From the NCBI RefSeq assembly GCF_002159645.1, contig NZ_NFJB01000006.1, forward strand, positions 1 through 64,000: DNA of 64,000 bases, written 5' to 3'. This DNA is from Parabacteroides sp. An277. Lineage in GTDB: Bacteria; Bacteroidota; Bacteroidia; Bacteroidales; Tannerellaceae. Shown here one piece after another: positions 34,780 to 44,506 of the stretch (positions are counted from its first letter, which is position 1; the number at the start of each line of letters is the position of its first letter). The translations under genes were made by a program, and so were the position numbers. The notes below the pieces were generated by a model that saw only the letters and a list, made by a program, of their open reading frames with translations, was not told the origin of the DNA and did not search any database.

Positions 34780-35943
34780 ATGTATATACTGAAAGGAAAG
34801 TTTCCGATAGAGAAGTTCGAGGCGTTACAGACGCCGTTTTATTATTATGACATGAAGTTGCTGGGCGAGACGCTGGAGATGGTCAAGGCCGAGTCCGGCA
34901 AGTATGGATACCACGTGCATTATGCCGTGAAGGCAAACGCCAACCCGCGCATCTTGCAGACCATCGCGGCCGCCGGATTGGGTGCCGATTGCGTGAGCGG
35001 CGGGGAAGTCCGGGCGGCGTTGGAGGCTGGTTTCCCGGCCGAGAAGGTGGTCTTTGCCGGCGTGGGCAAGGCGGACTGGGAGATCGATTTGGGATTGGAT
35101 GCGGGTATTTTCTGTTTCAATGTCGAGTCGCTGGCTGAATTGGAAATCATCCACGAGCGGGCGGTGGCGAAGGGAAAGACGGCGCGCGTTGCGTTGCGCA
35201 TCAACCCGGAAGTAGATGCCCATACCCATGCTAAGATTACGACGGGGCTCAAGGAGAACAAATTCGGTATCAATCTGGCGCTGCTGGGCAAGGTGCTCGA
35301 CGCGATGGTACCCATGCAGCACGTACAGCTTGTGGGCATCCATGCGCATATCGGTTCGCAGATAACAGATATGTCCGCGTTCCGCAATTTGGCCATCCGC
35401 ATGAACGAGATTCAAGACGAACTGGAAGCGCGCGGTATTCAGGTCGAGAACCTGAACTTCGGCGGAGGCTTGGGTATCGATTATTACCATCCGAACCATC
35501 TGCCTATCCCGGCGTTCGACAATTACTTTGCCGTGTTTAAGAAGCTGTTGCAGCTTCGTCCGGGACAGCAAGTACACTTCGAGCCGGGACGTTCCGTGGT
35601 GGCGCAATGCGGTACGTTGATTTCGCGCGTCTTGTATGTGAAGGAGGGCGAGGCGAAGAAGTTTGCCATCCTCGATGCCGGATTTACGGATTTGATTCGC
35701 CCTGCGATGTACGACGCTTACCATCGCATCGAAAACTTGTCGAGCGACGGTGCGGTAGAGACATACGACGTAGTGGGCCCGATTTGCGAATCGTCGGATG
35801 TTTTTGGAAAAGATGTGGAACTGAACGAAGCGCATCGTGGAGACTTCATCGCGATCCGTTCGGCAGGCGCTTATGGCGAAGTCATGGCGTCGCAATATAA
35901 CTGCCGTCCGCTTCCGAAGGCATACTACTCAGACCAATTCTAA
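34780..35943 (+). CDS. lysA: diaminopimelate decarboxylase
   Basis: 387-aa PLP enzyme of the alanine racemase fold. The PLP lysine is K51 in HYAVKANANP. Other motifs are GIHAHIGSQITD near 187-198, NFGGGLGIDYYHP near 226, FEPGRSVVAQCG near 267 and the CESSDVFGKD active-site Cys near 335. It produces lysine from meso-DAP. The adjacent gene 9 bp downstream is an unrelated glycosyltransferase. Confidence 0.96.
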   Translation: MYILKGKFPIEKFEALQTPFYYYDMKLLGETLEMVKAESGKYGYHVHYAVKANANPRILQTIAAAGLGADCVSGGEVRAALEAGFPAEKVVFAGVGKADWEIDLGLDAGIFCFNVESLAELEIIHERAVAKGKTARVALRINPEVDAHTHAKITTGLKENKFGINLALLGKVLDAMVPMQHVQLVGIHAHIGSQITDMSAFRNLAIRMNEIQDELEARGIQVENLNFGGGLGIDYYHPNHLPIPAFDNYFAVFKKLLQLRPGQQVHFEPGRSVVAQCGTLISRVLYVKEGEAKKFAILDAGFTDLIRPAMYDAYHRIENLSSDGAVETYDVVGPICESSDVFGKDVELNEAHRGDFIAIRSAGAYGEVMASQYNCRPLPKAYYSDQF

Positions 35944-35952
35944 GGCAAAAAC

Positions 35953-37119
35953 ATGCTGGGATTGGAATTGACACCCGGGGAAGTGGGGTTGTTGGTAGCT
36001 GTTGTGAGCCTGTTTTTCGGCCAGCTGTTTTATCTATTTTGGATGTATGTATGGCCATGGCGGAAGCGGCATGCCGTTTCGGATGCCGCATCGAATGATT
36101 TCCTCCCCGTGTCTCTCATCGTGTATGCCGAGGATTCTGCAGAGCAACTTCGAGCCCATCTGCCCCTCTTCTTACAGCAGGATTATCCTCAGTTTGAAGT
36201 CATAGTTGTGAGTGATGGGCTTTCTGAACCATGCCGGGAAGTCTTGAGCCGTCTGAAAGCGGAATATCCGACGCTTTATTATACCTATATTCCGCCCGGA
36301 GCCCGTTATATATCCAAAAAGAAGCTCGCTCTCACACTGGGTATCAAGGCCGCGCGCTACAATCGGTTAGCCTTTACGGAAGCGGACTGCGAACCTTTTA
36401 ATTTGAATTGGTTGAAGGCTATGATGTCGGTTTACAACGAACATACGCAGCTCGTGACGGGCTTTTGTGCCTATCCTTATACGCAAGGTTTTCAGGATCA
36501 ATTCATCGCTTTCGATAACTTGAAATACGGATTGCAATATCTTTCGGCAGGATTGTGGAAGCATTTTTATGGCGGTACGAACAAGAATCTTTCTTACACC
36601 AAGGAGCTTTTCTTTCAGCATAAAGGTTTTTACAATCAATTCTACCTGAAGAGTGGCGAGGATAACCTGTTTATTAATGAGGCGGCCAATAGGGAGAATG
36701 CGCGCGTTTCGTATGAGCCGGATAGCATTTTAAAACGAGATCGCATCTTACGTTTGAAGGAATGGACCGACGGGCGTATCATGCGTCAGAGCGCGCAGTC
36801 GTTGTATACCTGCCGATTCTACCGTTTTTTCAAATGGGAGGACATTTGTTTTGGGTTATTTCTGGGAGCAGATATCGGTTTGTTCGTTAGCGGCATCAGG
36901 GGACAATGGCAACTTGCCTTGCTGGCCTCTCTCTTATGGATGCTTTATGTGGGCGTGAAGGGGTATTTGTTTGTCCGGATTTCGAAATGGCTTCAACAAA
37001 AGATATCGCTATGGATGTTCCCGTTTTTTGACTTTCTCCATCCGTTTTATTCCTTGTATATTGAGATGGTGAGTAGGTTTAAGAAGCGAGAGAATTATGT
37101 GTTTGTCATCGAGAAATAA
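35953..37119 (+). CDS. family 2 glycosyltransferase, membrane-bound
   Basis: 388 aa. An N-terminal membrane helix (about 10-35) precedes a GT-A domain with VSLIVYAEDSAEQLRAHLP, FEVIVVSDGL, FTEADCEPFNLNWL (DxD-like) and a later SGEDNLFINEA. Two to three C-terminal membrane helices lie at about 295-350. It likely adds a sugar to a lipid-linked or polysaccharide acceptor; the donor is unknown. It is 9 bp after lysA and presumably co-transcribed. Confidence 0.88.
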   Translation: MLGLELTPGEVGLLVAVVSLFFGQLFYLFWMYVWPWRKRHAVSDAASNDFLPVSLIVYAEDSAEQLRAHLPLFLQQDYPQFEVIVVSDGLSEPCREVLSRLKAEYPTLYYTYIPPGARYISKKKLALTLGIKAARYNRLAFTEADCEPFNLNWLKAMMSVYNEHTQLVTGFCAYPYTQGFQDQFIAFDNLKYGLQYLSAGLWKHFYGGTNKNLSYTKELFFQHKGFYNQFYLKSGEDNLFINEAANRENARVSYEPDSILKRDRILRLKEWTDGRIMRQSAQSLYTCRFYRFFKWEDICFGLFLGADIGLFVSGIRGQWQLALLASLLWMLYVGVKGYLFVRISKWLQQKISLWMFPFFDFLHPFYSLYIEMVSRFKKRENYVFVIEK

Positions 37120-37185
37120 ACCGCAGAAAAGGGAGGAAGGTTAGAAAACTCGAATGAAAAAGGAATATAGATAATATATGAAATT

Positions 37186-38220
37186 ATGGAAGAAAAGAAG
37201 CGTTTACTGGGAATGACTTTGCCTGAACTGAAAGCAGTCGTGGCTGAGGTCGGACTTCCCAGTTATGCAGCTAAACAATTGGCGGATTGGTTGTATAAGA
37301 AACGAGTAGCAAATCTTGACGAGATGACGAATATCGCAGTGGTCAAGCGGGCTATGCTTTGCGAAAATTATGAGATCGGGTTGGCGGCTCCGGTTGATGC
37401 CCAGCGGTCGGTGGACGGTACCATTAAATACCTTTACGCTGCGGGGGCGGGTAATTTTGTGGAGTCGGTTTATATTCCGACGGAAGACCGAGCGACGCTT
37501 TGCGTCTCTTCGCAAGTAGGTTGTAAGATGAATTGCCTGTTTTGCATGACCGGCAAACAGGGTTTCACGAAAAATCTGTCTGCAAACGAGATATTGAATC
37601 AGATACAAGCCTTGCCAGAATACGAACGGCTTACAAATATCGTATTCATGGGTATGGGAGAACCATTAGACAATACCGACGAATTGTTTAAGGTATTGGA
37701 GATACTGACTGCTCCGTATGGTTATGCTTGGAGTCCGAAGCGGATTACCGTATCAACCATTGGCGCGAAAGGGTTACGGCGTTTCCTTGATGAGAGCGAT
37801 TGCCACTTGGCTATCAGCCTGCATTCCCCGTTTCCTGAAGAACGCTTATCGTTGATGCCAGTTGAAAAGGCATTTCCCATCGAAAGCGTGTTGGATTTGG
37901 TGCGCCAATATGATTTTAGTCATCAGCGCCGTATCTCGTTCGAGTACATTGTGTTTAAAGGATTAAACGATAGTCCGCGTCATGCCCATGCCTTGGCGAA
38001 GTTATTAAAAGGGATTCCTTGCCGAGTAAACTTGATTCGGTTTCATGCCATTCCCAATGTGCCATTGCAGACGAGCGATTTGGAAAAAATGGAACAATTT
38101 CAAACTATAATGAATGGCCATGGCGTAACTTGTACGATTCGCGCTTCCCGTGGGGAAGATATTTTTGCAGCTTGTGGTATGCTTTCTACCGCAAAGAAAG
38201 TAGTTTCCCAGAGAAAATAA
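37186..38220 (+). CDS. rlmN: 23S rRNA (adenine2503-C2)-methyltransferase
   Basis: 344-aa radical-SAM enzyme. The 4Fe-4S cysteines are C113, C117 and C120 in VGCKMNCLFCMTG. The S-adenosylmethionine motif is FMGMGEPLDN near residue 160, and the methyl-carrying cysteine lies in the C-terminal FAACGML. It methylates A2503 of 23S rRNA and A37 of some tRNAs. Confidence 0.95.
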   Translation: MEEKKRLLGMTLPELKAVVAEVGLPSYAAKQLADWLYKKRVANLDEMTNIAVVKRAMLCENYEIGLAAPVDAQRSVDGTIKYLYAAGAGNFVESVYIPTEDRATLCVSSQVGCKMNCLFCMTGKQGFTKNLSANEILNQIQALPEYERLTNIVFMGMGEPLDNTDELFKVLEILTAPYGYAWSPKRITVSTIGAKGLRRFLDESDCHLAISLHSPFPEERLSLMPVEKAFPIESVLDLVRQYDFSHQRRISFEYIVFKGLNDSPRHAHALAKLLKGIPCRVNLIRFHAIPNVPLQTSDLEKMEQFQTIMNGHGVTCTIRASRGEDIFAACGMLSTAKKVVSQRK

Positions 38221-38255
38221 GTATATTTGTGCGGTAATATAATAAGGATTCATTT

Positions 38256-39272
38256 ATGAAAAAGATAATAAAGGTTTGGGGATTAGTGATGGCCGTGTGT
38301 CTTTCGGCGTGCCATTCGGGTCCGGTAGTTACGCGTTCCGTAGGTTTTGCGTATGAAGTATTAGTAGTCATGGATTTAGCACAATGGCAAGGGGCAATGG
38401 GGGAAGCGGTAAATGAGAATCTGTCGGCTCCGATACCTTATCTTCCGCAACCGGAACCTTGCATGAAAGTCTCTTATACGCAGCCAAGCGAATTCAGTGG
38501 ATTTTTAAAGTTGGTTCGGAATATCTTGATTGTTGATGTCAATCCAGACCTTTATACGAAAGTCTCGTTGAGTACGGAAAAAGATACATGGGCTTCCGGG
38601 CAAGTAGTATTGCGCATGAAAGCGCCGAATGATAAAGCTGTGGTCGATTATTTGGCAGAACAACCTTCTGCCTTGACGGATTATTTCTCTCAAGTAGAGA
38701 TGGATCGAGCGGTGTCTTTATTGGAAGAGACTTATAGCTCATTTGTGATGAATATATTGCGTACGAACCATAACCTCGAATTAAAAGTACCTGAGGAGAT
38801 GGAAGCTTATAAAGATACTACAGACTTCTTTTGGACTACGAACAACGCTAACACAGGCCGAATGGATATCGTTGTATATACTTTTCCTTATACCAGCAAA
38901 GAGACTTTTACGCCAGAGTACTTGGTAGCTAAGCGTGATTCGGTCATGAAGGCGAATATGCCAGGGTCGTTTCCTAATTCTTATATGGCGACAGAGGCTC
39001 GTGCCGGTGTTGGCTATTCGGCGATTACGGTGAACGGGAAGTATTGTGGCGTAATGCGTGGTTTGTGGAAGGTTGTAGGCGATATGATGGGGGGACCGTT
39101 TGTTAGCCATATCCGGTTGGATGAGCAGAATCAGCGGATTGTGGTGGTAGAAGGTTTTGTTTATGCGCCAGAGACGAACAAACGGAATTATATCCGTCGC
39201 TTGGAGGCTTCTTTGTTTACGTTGCGTTTGCCAGGTGAAATGGAAGTCGCAGATAAAGAATCAATAAAATAA
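38256..39272 (+). CDS. DUF4837-family lipoprotein
   Basis: 338 aa with a lipoprotein signal peptide, lipobox LSAC at about residue 20. The conserved body includes YEVLVVMDLAQWQGAMGEAV, a region with PNDKAVVDYL and a GLWKVVGDMMGGPFVSH segment typical of DUF4837 in Bacteroidales. Function is unknown. It lies between rlmN (35 bp) and pdxA (13 bp), the gene order seen in relatives. Confidence 0.85.
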   Translation: MKKIIKVWGLVMAVCLSACHSGPVVTRSVGFAYEVLVVMDLAQWQGAMGEAVNENLSAPIPYLPQPEPCMKVSYTQPSEFSGFLKLVRNILIVDVNPDLYTKVSLSTEKDTWASGQVVLRMKAPNDKAVVDYLAEQPSALTDYFSQVEMDRAVSLLEETYSSFVMNILRTNHNLELKVPEEMEAYKDTTDFFWTTNNANTGRMDIVVYTFPYTSKETFTPEYLVAKRDSVMKANMPGSFPNSYMATEARAGVGYSAITVNGKYCGVMRGLWKVVGDMMGGPFVSHIRLDEQNQRIVVVEGFVYAPETNKRNYIRRLEASLFTLRLPGEMEVADKESIK

Positions 39273-39285
39273 TAAGGGAAAATAT

Positions 39286-40389
39286 ATGAGCGAACAGATG
39301 ATTAGAGTGGGTATTACCCATGGTGATATAAATGGAATCGGATATGAGGTGATTCTAAAGACATTTCAGGATATGCGCATGGCGGAGATGTGTATCCCGG
39401 TGATATATGGTTCGTCGAAGGTCGCGGCTTATCATCGTAAGGCGTTGGATTTACCGGCGGTCAATATGAATATCATTACGCAAGCGGCAGATGCGGGGGT
39501 AAACCGGTTGAATCTGATTAATTGCGTGGAAGATGATATCAAGGTAGAGTTAATGCAATCTACGCCGATAGCAGGACAGGCTGCTTTTAAGGCTTTAGAG
39601 GCTGCTGTCAAAGATTTGAAAGAGGGAGCTATTGATGTATTGGTGACAGCTCCTATCAACAAGCATAATATCCAGAGCGAATCGTTTCATTTTCCTGGTC
39701 ATACAGAGTATCTGGAGCAGAGTTGCGGAGAAGGCAGAAAGGCATTGATGATTTTGATGTCGGGTAATTTGCGTGTAGCTTTGGTTACAGGGCATATTCC
39801 CGTGTCGGAGATTCCAGCCCAGGTGACAAAGGAATTGATTGTATCGAAGTTGCAGATATTCAATCAATCCTTGAAGCAAGATTTCGCTTTAGGCAGGCCG
39901 CGTATTGCGGTGTTGGCCTTGAATCCGCATGCGGGAGATGATGGATTGATTGGGTCGGAAGAGGAAGAGATTATCAAACCGGCCATGGCCGAGGCGGAAC
40001 GTCGGGGCGTGATGTCGTTCGGACCATTTCCGGCGGATGGATTCTTTGGTTCGCGGATGTATGAGCAGTTCGACGGCGTCTTGGCGATGTATCACGACCA
40101 GGGATTAGCTCCTTTTAAAGCGTTGGCCATGGATAATGGCGTGAACTATACGGCCGGATTGCCTATTGTCCGCACTTCTCCGGCGCATGGGACTGCGTAT
40201 GATATTGCTGGGAAGAATTTGGCATCCGAGGATTCTTTCCGCCAAGCGATTTATACCGCTTTGGATATATTCCGGAATCGGTTGCGCTATAAGGAGGCAA
40301 CCGCACATCCGCTCCGCAAGCAGTATTTCGAGAAGGGGAAAGATGATGAGAAGCTCGACTTAACGCAGGAAGAGGAGAGCGTTTTATAA
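39286..40389 (+). CDS. pdxA: 4-hydroxythreonine-4-phosphate dehydrogenase
   Basis: 367 aa. The N-terminal GITHGDINGIGYEVILK is the PdxA signature; metal-binding His residues lie in HTEYLEQ near 138, YHDQGLAPFK near 270 and SPAHGTAYDIAGK near 298. It oxidises 4-phosphohydroxy-threonine in the DXP-dependent vitamin B6 pathway. It is last in the run and followed by a hairpin built from the first unit of a 23-bp array. Confidence 0.95.
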   Translation: MSEQMIRVGITHGDINGIGYEVILKTFQDMRMAEMCIPVIYGSSKVAAYHRKALDLPAVNMNIITQAADAGVNRLNLINCVEDDIKVELMQSTPIAGQAAFKALEAAVKDLKEGAIDVLVTAPINKHNIQSESFHFPGHTEYLEQSCGEGRKALMILMSGNLRVALVTGHIPVSEIPAQVTKELIVSKLQIFNQSLKQDFALGRPRIAVLALNPHAGDDGLIGSEEEEIIKPAMAEAERRGVMSFGPFPADGFFGSRMYEQFDGVLAMYHDQGLAPFKALAMDNGVNYTAGLPIVRTSPAHGTAYDIAGKNLASEDSFRQAIYTALDIFRNRLRYKEATAHPLRKQYFEKGKDDEKLDLTQEEESVL

Positions 40390-40411
40390 GAATAGAAGAG
40401 GGTATATCTGG

Positions 40412-40580
40412 CATCTGCCCGAGAGGGGTTCTCCTATCTCGGGCAGATGTCTTTTGTTATCTCGGGCAGACTACCTTTGCCATCTCGAGCAGATTACCCA
40501 GGTAATCTCGGGCAGATAGCAGACCTTATCTCGAGCAGATAGGAGAGCCCCTCTCGGATACATCCGGAAGGGGCTCTCGG
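40412..40580. repeat. 23-bp tandem array with terminator function, locus K
   Basis: ATCTCG(G/A)GCAGA cores start at 40436, 40459, 40482, 40505 and 40528, exactly 23 bp apart, separated by 10-bp variable linkers. An inverted copy CATCTGCCCGAGA (40412-40424) pairs with the first unit to give a perfect 13-bp stem ending pdxA. GAGAGCCCCT (40543-40552) pairs with AGGGGCTCTC (40569-40578) at the other end. It lies between convergent pdxA and uxuA. Confidence 0.9.
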
Positions 40581-40609
40581 AAAGCTCGTTTTTCAATAGA
40601 TGCTGGAGG

Positions 40610-41782
40610 TTACTTAAACAGTGATTTGGCAATACCCATTTCCAGCCCGCGCAATTCGGCCAGTCCGCGCAGGCGGCCGATGCAAGAATAGCCTGGGTTG
40701 GTTTGTTTTCGCAGGTCGTCTACCATTTGATGTCCATGGTCGGGACGGACGGGTATAGAGGTTTGCCTGCGTTGTTCCACTTCCAGTAGCGCCTTCATCA
40801 TACCATACATGTCTACATTTCCTTCCAGATGGTTGGCTTCATAAAAGTTGCCCATCTCGTCGCGTTGCGTGCTTCGCAAGTGTACGAAGTGGATGCGGTC
40901 TCCGAATTCATACATCATCGCGACCAAATCATTGTCGGCGCGCACGCCCAATGAACCGGTGCAAAGGCAAAGTCCGTTCGAAGGATTGGGTACGCGTTCC
41001 ACGAGCTGGCGGAAATCTTCAGCGGTCGAGAGGATACGTGGTAATCCCAGAATCGGATAGGGCGGATCGTCGGGATGGATGACCAACCGGACACCCACTT
41101 CGTCGGCTACTGGGCAAATCTCTTGCAGGAAGTACACCAGGTGGTCGCGCAATTTCTCTGCGTCGATGTCCTGGTAACGGCCTAAGGCTTCTTGGAATTG
41201 CGCCAGGGTGAAACTCTCTTCCGAACCGGGCAGGCCGGCCAGGATGTTGCGCGTCAGCTGTTCCTTTTCGGTTTCGTCCATCATTTCATAGCGGGCAAGG
41301 GCTCGTTGTTTTTCCGCCTCGCTGTATTCCGCTTGTGCGGCGGGGCGTTTCAAGAGATAAAGGTCGAAGGCAAGGAACGCATCGCGTTCGAAACGCAAAG
41401 CGCGTGAGCCGTCGGGCATGGGGTAGGCCAAATCGGTACGCGTCCAGTCTAATACAGGCATGAAATTGTAGGTCACGCACCGGATGTCACACGTTGCCAG
41501 GTTGCGCAACGTTTGTTTATAATGCTCGATATAGCGTTGGAAGTCTCCTGTTTGCGTCTTGATGTGCTCGTGTACCGGCACGCTCTCGACGACGCTCCAC
41601 GTCAGTCCCGCTTCGGCAATCAAGGCTTGCCGTTTTTGGATTTCTTCCACCGTCCATATTTCTCCGTTGGGGATATGGTGCAGGGCATGGACGATGTCGG
41701 TGGCTCCTGCTTGCCGGATATCCCAAAGGCTGACTGGGTCGTTCGGCCCATACCAGCGCCAAGATTGTTTACATAAATACAT
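40610..41782 (-). CDS. uxuA: mannonate dehydratase
   Basis: 390-aa TIM barrel of the UxuA family. The N-terminal [19 protein letters not shown] is characteristic. Metal-binding residues lie around [15 protein letters not shown] near 230, CLCTGSLG near 272, [16 protein letters not shown] and RPDHGHQM near 350. It dehydrates D-mannonate to 2-keto-3-deoxygluconate. It is the last gene of the hexuronate operon, 13 bp after the SDR gene. Confidence 0.95.
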   Translation of the reverse strand: MYLCKQSWRWYGPNDPVSLWDIRQAGATDIVHALHHIPNGEIWTVEEIQKRQALIAEAGLTWSVVESVPVHEHIKTQTGDFQRYIEHYKQTLRNLATCDIRCVTYNFMPVLDWTRTDLAYPMPDGSRALRFERDAFLAFDLYLLKRPAAQAEYSEAEKQRALARYEMMDETEKEQLTRNILAGLPGSEESFTLAQFQEALGRYQDIDAEKLRDHLVYFLQEICPVADEVGVRLVIHPDDPPYPILGLPRILSTAEDFRQLVERVPNPSNGLCLCTGSLGVRADNDLVAMMYEFGDRIHFVHLRSTQRDEMGNFYEANHLEGNVDMYGMMKALLEVEQRRQTSIPVRPDHGHQMVDDLRKQTNPGYSCIGRLRGLAELRGLEMGIAKSLFK

Positions 41783-41795
41783 AATGGCTTATTAT

Positions 41796-42608
41796 TTAAA
41801 TCGAATACGCATTAAATCCTCCATCAATCACCGTCAGCGTGCCCGATACGAACTTCGAAGCATCGCTGGCAAGCCATTGCAACGTCCCGAGCAACTCTTC
41901 CGGTTCGCCGAAACGCTTAAACGGGGTATGCGCCAGGATGGCTTCCGAGCGGGGCGTCAGGCTTCCGTCCGGGTTCGTGAGCAGCGTCCGGTTTTGTTCC
42001 GTCAGGAAGAAACCGGGGGCGATGGCGTTCACACGGATGCCGGGGCCGAACTTCGTAGCCATCTCGCCGCAGAGGTATTGGGTGAAATTAATCACGGCTG
42101 CCTTGGCTGCTCCGTAACCAGCTACGCGCGTCAGAGGTCGCAGGGCCGCTTCCGAGGCGATGTTGATGATAGAGCCTGTCCGTTGTGCGGCCATGGCGCG
42201 TCCGAAGACCATCGTCGGGAGCACCGTTCCGAAAAGGTTCAGGTCCACGACTTGCCGCATCGCCTGTATATCGAGGTTGAACAGCGTTTTATCGGGCGGA
42301 ATTGTCGCGCCGGCCTGGTTCCCGCCAGCGCCGTTGATGAGCACGTCGATGCGCCCGTAGCGGTTCATGATGGCGGCATGGTTTTCCTCCAATGCCTCTT
42401 TGTCCAACACGTTGGTGGGGAGGAATATCGCCTCGCCGCCCTGGGCTTTTGCTTCGTTAGCCAGCGCATTCCCTACTTTTTCGTTTCTACCTAAAATGAC
42501 GACGGACGCGCCTTGCTCGGCAAAGTGGCGTACCATGGCGCGGCCCAAAATGCCGGTCGCGCCGGTGATGACCATCACCCGTCCTGTCACGTCGAATAAG
42601 TTTTTCAT
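41796..42608 (-). CDS. SDR-family oxidoreductase, probable D-mannonate (fructuronate) reductase
   Basis: 270-aa classical short-chain dehydrogenase: cofactor motif TGATGILGRAMV, NGAGGNQAG near 91, and the catalytic YGAAKAAV (YxxxK) near 165. The neighbours uxuA, uxaC and an MFS hexuronate carrier imply it reduces fructuronate to mannonate in place of long-chain UxuB. Known SDR substitutes exist in Bacteroidetes and other phyla. Inference from context, moderate to good. Confidence 0.85.
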   Translation of the reverse strand: MKNLFDVTGRVMVITGATGILGRAMVRHFAEQGASVVILGRNEKVGNALANEAKAQGGEAIFLPTNVLDKEALEENHAAIMNRYGRIDVLINGAGGNQAGATIPPDKTLFNLDIQAMRQVVDLNLFGTVLPTMVFGRAMAAQRTGSIINIASEAALRPLTRVAGYGAAKAAVINFTQYLCGEMATKFGPGIRVNAIAPGFFLTEQNRTLLTNPDGSLTPRSEAILAHTPFKRFGEPEELLGTLQWLASDASKFVSGTLTVIDGGFNAYSI

Positions 42609-42726
42609 ATTTCTTTTCTGTTTGTTTTTAATGTTTCTGTATATGTGATGAAATGAAAAATGGGAGAAAATGAAGTTTCTGTTACGTCTTGATAATATTC
42701 CCTATTTCACCCTCCTTCCCGACGAC

Positions 42727-42965
42727 GCGGCAAAGGATTCCAGCGTGCTGGAAAGTTTCCCGACAACGCGGTGAAGGATTCCAGCATGCTGGAAAGTTTC
42801 CCGACGACGCGGCGAAGGATTCCAGCATGCTGGAAAGTCTCCCGACAACGCAGCGAAGGATTCCAGCATGCTGGAAAGTTTCCCGACGACGCGGTGAAGG
42901 ATTCCAGCATGCTGGAAAGTCTCCCGACAACGCAGCGAAGGATTCCAGCATGCTGGAAAGTGAAG
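42727..42965. repeat. 41-bp tandem array with 16-bp perfect palindromes, locus L
   Basis: TTCCAGC begins at 42738, 42779, 42820, 42861, 42902 and 42943, exactly 41 bp apart. Each unit has the palindrome TTCCAGCATGCTGGAA (first copy one change) followed by AGTTTCCCGACGACGCGG or a variant. It lies inside the hexuronate operon between the MFS and SDR genes, in a 461-bp gap. Because 41 is not a multiple of three, all frames are open, giving spurious ORFs. The flanks (42609-42726 and 42966-43069) show no gene. Confidence 0.92.
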
Positions 42966-43069
42966 CTTTTCTGTTACTCCTTGGTACTATTTCGACACAC
43001 GTACATTTTGCTTTACTTCTCCTCTTCATTTTCATATCCCGTTTTTATTCCTATTTCCGGTTTGAAGGC

Positions 43070-44482
43070 TTAATCCGTGATTAATTTATATTTCGGAACC
43101 AACGTCTTCATGATAATCCAGCCCACAAGGTAGGCGACAGAGCAAATGCAGAAGATAAGGAAATATCCCGCCGGTTTGCCCACGAAGCCCATGAACTCCA
43201 TCTGTGCCTCGCCTGCGTAGACAAACAGGTTTCCTGCGCAGGTCTGCATTAACATCGAGCTGATTCCGCCCGCCATGCCTCCGATGCCTGTCACCGTGGC
43301 GATCGCTTTCTTGGGAAACATATCGCTAACGGTCGTCAGGATGTTGGCCGACCAAGATTGGTGCGCGGCGCATCCCAAGCCGATGAGGATGACCGGGAAC
43401 CAGGGCGAAATCGTCCCTAAGGGCTGGGCCAGCAAGACAACAAGCGGGACGAAGGCGAAAATCAACATCGCCCGCATTCGCGCTGCGTAGGGATTGCTGC
43501 CCGTCCGGTTGATGAAGATGGTGGGCAACTTCCCGCCGATGAGCGAGAGCATCGTGATGGCATAGAGCGTGAAGATAAGCGCCATGCCGAGGCCCTCGGA
43601 GGTCTTGATGCCGAATTGCGTGTTGAGGTACGAAGGTGTCCAGAAGAGGAAAAACCACCATACGCCATCGGTGCAGAACTTTCCGAGGACGAACGCCCAC
43701 GTCTGCCGGTAGCGGAAACACTGGCGGAGAGGCATGGGCTTCTCGGTCTGTTGTTTTCCTTTGAGGAGCTCAGCTTCCAATTGTTTGTCTTGTTCGATAT
43801 AATGCAGTTCGGCCTCATTCACGAACCGGCTCCGTGCGGGCGGCGTATACATGAACACCCAGAATCCCATCCAGATAAAGCCTAACGCACCGATGAGGAC
43901 GAAGGCCAGTTCCCACCCGAAATGTTTCGCCAGGAGCGGGATGCTGAGCGGCGAGATAAGCGCGCCAATCGACGCACCGGCGTTGAAGATAGAGGTCGCA
44001 TACGCCCTGTCTCGTTTGGGAAAATACTCGGCCGTCACCTTCACGGCAGCGGGGAAATAACCCGATTCGCCAATCGCCAGGATGCAACGGGCGATAAGGA
44101 AGAAATACATGCTGACTGTCGAGATGAGTACGGCCATGTCGCCCGTCGCGGCTATCAGTTCGGCCCGGTTGTCCAATCCTACGCCTGCTTCCGTTGCGAT
44201 ACCGCAAAAAGCGTGGAGGCAGGCGCCCAGCGACCAAAGTCCAATCGACCACAGGAATCCCTTCTTGCTCCCTAATTTATCGACAATATTCCCGGCGAAG
44301 AGCATCCCGATGGCGTAGACGATCGAGAACGTGGCCGTGATGATGCCATAGTGCCACTCGTTCCAATGGAATTCGGGCTTGATGAATTCGTCCCACGTAA
44401 GGGAGAGCACCTGGCGGTCGAGGTAATTGACAGTAAGCGCGAGAAACATCATCGCGCAAATCGTCCAGCGGTAGTTTGTCAT
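43070..44482 (-). CDS. MFS transporter, ExuT-like hexuronate carrier
   Basis: 470 aa with about 12 membrane helices. The N-terminal MTNYRWTICAMMFLALTVNYLDRQVLSL matches the anion:cation symporter (ExuT/GudP) family. Conserved loop segments are VTAEYFPKRDRAYATSIFNAGASIGAL and ANILTTVSDMFPKKAIATVTGIGGMAGG. It likely imports glucuronate/galacturonate with protons. It is 24 bp after uxaC in the same operon. Confidence 0.9.
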   Translation of the reverse strand: MTNYRWTICAMMFLALTVNYLDRQVLSLTWDEFIKPEFHWNEWHYGIITATFSIVYAIGMLFAGNIVDKLGSKKGFLWSIGLWSLGACLHAFCGIATEAGVGLDNRAELIAATGDMAVLISTVSMYFFLIARCILAIGESGYFPAAVKVTAEYFPKRDRAYATSIFNAGASIGALISPLSIPLLAKHFGWELAFVLIGALGFIWMGFWVFMYTPPARSRFVNEAELHYIEQDKQLEAELLKGKQQTEKPMPLRQCFRYRQTWAFVLGKFCTDGVWWFFLFWTPSYLNTQFGIKTSEGLGMALIFTLYAITMLSLIGGKLPTIFINRTGSNPYAARMRAMLIFAFVPLVVLLAQPLGTISPWFPVILIGLGCAAHQSWSANILTTVSDMFPKKAIATVTGIGGMAGGISSMLMQTCAGNLFVYAGEAQMEFMGFVGKPAGYFLIFCICSVAYLVGWIIMKTLVPKYKLITD

Positions 44483-44506
44483 TTTTTCATATATTATATG
44501 AGGTAT

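Noticed and set aside
40412-40580. Regular repeats with variable linkers read as a mini CRISPR array (also 18.7, 42.7 and 49.8 kb)
   Set aside because: Linkers are only about 10 bp and repeats 13 bp at 40.4 kb; in the 40-41 bp arrays there are no unique spacers of 30 bp or more. Units are palindromic tandem repeats.
42682-43084. ORFs of 100-131 aa on both strands over the 41-bp array
   Set aside because: They are by-products of a repeat whose length is not a multiple of three and lacks stops; protein sequence is just the repeat translated in rotating frames.
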